This document shows positions 43,148 to 44,582 of a DNA stretch of 44,582 nt, piece after piece; position 1 is the stretch's first letter, and the number at the start of each line of letters is the position of its first letter. The notes beneath the pieces are model-generated. The model ran no database searches. It had not been told where the DNA came from and saw only the letters and a list, made by a program, of their open reading frames with translations. Made by a program: the position numbers and the translations under genes. Origin of the DNA: Succinivibrionaceae bacterium (GTDB lineage Bacteria > Pseudomonadota > Gammaproteobacteria > Enterobacterales > Succinivibrionaceae); NCBI GenBank assembly GCA_016284235.1, contig JAEEOK010000110.1, positions 1 through 44,582 of the forward strand, given 5' to 3'.

Positions 43148-43510
43148 AGCCCCCCTTGCAAAGCCTTATGTATCAAGGGCTCAGACAGCTATTTGCGAGC
43201 GAGAGCAGGCAAACACCGTCAAATTGCGTTTTGTAACATCTTTCTAGTATAAGAATACAATTTCTGTTCAATAAAATCAACAGGTTAAGTCGCGCGAGCG
43301 AGAACAGTGATAACAATCACAAAATTTGATAATATTATAGATATATCACAATTTTGACTATCCGTTTTTTGATAAAAGGATTCAAATGAATCCGTATATC
43401 ATCAGCCGATGATTCATCGAAACTGTATGTCATTATAAATTTTTAGGTTTAGATGCATTTTGTTAAAGAACGAATATAACGATTCTAATCCTTACATTGT
43501 AAATTATTTT
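43148..43510 (-). promoter_or_regulatory. CRISPR leader region
   Basis: About 360 AT-rich bases between the 3' end of csm5 and the first-transcribed repeat (43112-43147). It contains two copies of GCGAGCGAGA-R-CAG (43195-43208 with G, 43294-43307 with A) exactly 99 bases apart, and on the minus strand a TATAAT-like box at about 43335-43340. No csm6, cas1 or cas2 ORF fits in this gap. Confidence 0.55.
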
Positions 43511-43637
43511 TTATGTCCTGTCTGCAGAAGCGATCCTGCATAGACCGGTTTGATAAAGTTTTCCCTGATATCTTGATGTTTTAAGGATATGCGGAGCCAT
43601 GTTTTTTTCTTCGTATTCATCATGTTTGTGAAGATAG

Positions 43638-43645
43638 AAAATTTT
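43638..43645. repeat. left 8-bp target-site duplication (AAAATTTT)
   Basis: AAAATTTT directly abuts the left inverted end of the element. It is identical to 43911-43918, as expected from an 8-bp staggered insertion. Confidence 0.88.
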
Positions 43646-43910
43646 GGTTCTTTACAAATTCCGGTTGGAACGACGCAGAACTGGATGACCGGACTTTGAC
43701 TCGGTGTGTTCCCGTCAGTAAAAATTGCATTTAAGATGTAACACAGGTAGCCATACGGAAAGAAAGACTTGAGTATCAATATGTTAGTGAATGACACATG
43801 ACAGCAACGAGGCTAATTCTGATCCTTGAAATAATTGTTCCCTGTTGATGAGTTCTGCTTATTTTGAAAAAATCATCCAATATATTTCCAACTTGATTTT
43901 GTAAAGAACC
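43646..43910. mobile_element. 265-bp MITE-like element, ISL3-type ends, inserted in csm5
   Basis: Begins GGTTCTTTACAAATTCCGGT and ends with its inverse (TTTGTAAAGAACC). The terminal inverted repeats match at 22 of 25 positions, the first 13 perfectly. It is flanked by a perfect AAAATTTT duplication. An 8-bp AT-rich duplication and ends starting GGYTCTTT are features of the ISL3 family. There is no room for a transposase and no coherent ORF, so the element is non-autonomous and would need a transposase from an ISL3-like element elsewhere in the genome. Family assignment rests on ends and duplication length only. Confidence 0.87.
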
Positions 43911-43918
43911 AAAATTTT
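43911..43918. repeat. right 8-bp target-site duplication (AAAATTTT)
   Basis: Second copy of AAAATTTT, directly after the right inverted end of the element. In csm5 it encodes part of the Lys-Ile codons (EKI) where the frame is broken. Confidence 0.88.
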
Positions 43919-44582
43919 TTCAGGCATTGTACCTCGGAATATGTTGATAATTTCAGGAACCCCTTCATCTGCAAAGAGGGGATAAGTTACAGTTTTTGAA
44001 GCATATCCGCAACCACCGCCTATGAGTACACATTCATTAGGAACTGGTGCTGCTCCGGTAAATTTTTTTACAAAGTAACTGTTGCAGGCATTATTAAAAT
44101 CTTCTATGGCTTTCAAAATCAATTCATCTGTATATCTGCATACAGCTCTGTCCACTGTAAGAGTGAATTTGATTTCAGTCCCCGGTTTAAGGCATTCCCT
44201 GGTAACATTCAGTTTCTTTTCAGCACCGTCATGGTGAAGTTCAATTCGCTGACATACTGACAACTGATCAGTGCTGACAGGTTCACTGTCACCGACAATA
44301 AATCCTTTCATGATATCGTTTACAGCATCTTTTATATTTTTTGTGTTGCATCTGAGTGTGCGGAATCCTTTAGCCTCTACATCTTCAGCCTCACGTTTCA
44401 GCAGCCGGCGGTCCGGTCTGTATTTAGCCCTTCTGATACAGTCGTCAAGAGCATCGCGGATATCATCCTTGAAGTGTCCGTACCCGTTCGGATCATTTAT
44501 GATTTTAGAACCAAGAAGAATGGTTCGAAGCATACCTTTGATGGAGGAGCCTGGAATATAAGGAAGTCCGTAGGGATCCTTT

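Larger units (their letters stand above)
43511..44582 (-). pseudogene. csm5: csm5 (type III-A effector subunit), split by an insertion and cut by the window edge
   Basis: Csm5 is the RAMP-fold subunit at the head of the Csm crRNP, needed for crRNA 3' maturation. The segment entering from the right edge reads DPYGLPYIPGSSIKGMLRT, the Csm5 start-region hallmark, followed by GGGCGYASKTVTYPL, the Gly-rich loop. The frame is intact to PEKI at 43919, then runs into a 265-bp mobile element and stops at 43859-43861 after about 17 foreign residues. Beyond the element (43637 down to 43511) the original frame resumes as FYLHKHDEYEEKN, then APHILKTSRYQGKLYQTGLC to a TAA, a typical Csm5 C-terminus. Deleting the element plus one 8-bp duplication (273 bp, 91 codons) rejoins the two parts in frame. 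The remaining csm genes and cas10 must lie outside. Confidence 0.9.

Noticed and set aside
42264-43252. Open frames across the CRISPR array on both strands
   Set aside because: They are created by the 36-bp repeat being read in several frames (recurring VPLRGSGHCY or NDHFPVRGRK); they are not genes.
43504-43797. 97-residue minus-strand ORF between the CRISPR leader and csm5
   Set aside because: It starts inside the MITE and runs out of frame over the csm5 3' end; the Csm5-like sequence lies in another frame.

Overview
The window looks like chromosome from a motile, anaerobic or facultative gammaproteobacterium. Gene content and protein similarity point to the Aeromonadales/Succinivibrionaceae side, but this is inferred from remembered families and no search was run. 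Supporting signs are a GrcA (YfiD) glycyl-radical spare part, a ydiJ-menI pair as in enterics, an mtnN / CbiB-like / btuF trio as in Vibrio and Aeromonas relatives, a bifunctional FlgJ with P- and L-ring genes, and sigma-54 promoters in front of the flagellar operons.

Layout. 1-5.8 kb: Cache-GGDEF diguanylate cyclase, PHP-domain phosphoesterase (RNase AM-like) and an unidentified multispanning membrane protein. 6.2-10.3 kb (minus strand): a chemoreceptor with a long charged N-terminal extension, and a dihydroorotase. 10.3-11.8 kb: a gene-poor stretch with short or decayed ORFs and one possible small membrane peptide. 12-16.5 kb: ydiJ (FAD/Fe-S D-2-hydroxyacid dehydrogenase), menI thioesterase and a PfkB sugar kinase. 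16.7-27.4 kb: flgBCDE and flgFGHIJKL, each block preceded by a clear sigma-54 -24/-12 element. 27.5-29.2 kb: an exported protein and a flagellin gene. 29.3-35 kb: a prephenate dehydratase (P-protein), an exported seven-repeat RCC1 propeller, a soluble lytic transglycosylase and a small exported protein. 35.3-39.2 kb: grcA, an alpha/beta-hydrolase-like gene with an apparent poly-A frameshift, a DIP1984-family gene, a candidate small RNA and ung. 39.3-41.9 kb: btuF, CbiB-like and mtnN in one minus-strand operon. 42.1-44.6 kb: a type III CRISPR region.

How the genes work together. The c-di-GMP cyclase, the chemoreceptor and the axial flagellar genes form a motility and chemotaxis theme. Rod, hook, L/P ring, FlgJ and hook-junction proteins are all present; the basal body/export, FlgA, FlgM and FlgN genes must lie elsewhere. 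The cobalamin trio couples SAH/MTA recycling to corrinoid uptake or salvage.

The most notable observation is at the right edge. A 12-repeat, 11-spacer CRISPR array, transcribed leftward with an ACGGAAAC 3' repeat end, lies downstream of a csm5 gene. That gene is split by a 265-bp non-autonomous ISL3-like element (MITE) with 25-bp inverted ends and a perfect 8-bp AAAATTTT target duplication. Removing the element plus one duplication restores the Csm5 reading frame exactly, so the type III-A effector looks recently disrupted. Other points of interest are spacers that cover translation start sites, a duplicated spacer, cysteine-containing flagellin and FlgK, and a Cys-paired exported RCC1 propeller.
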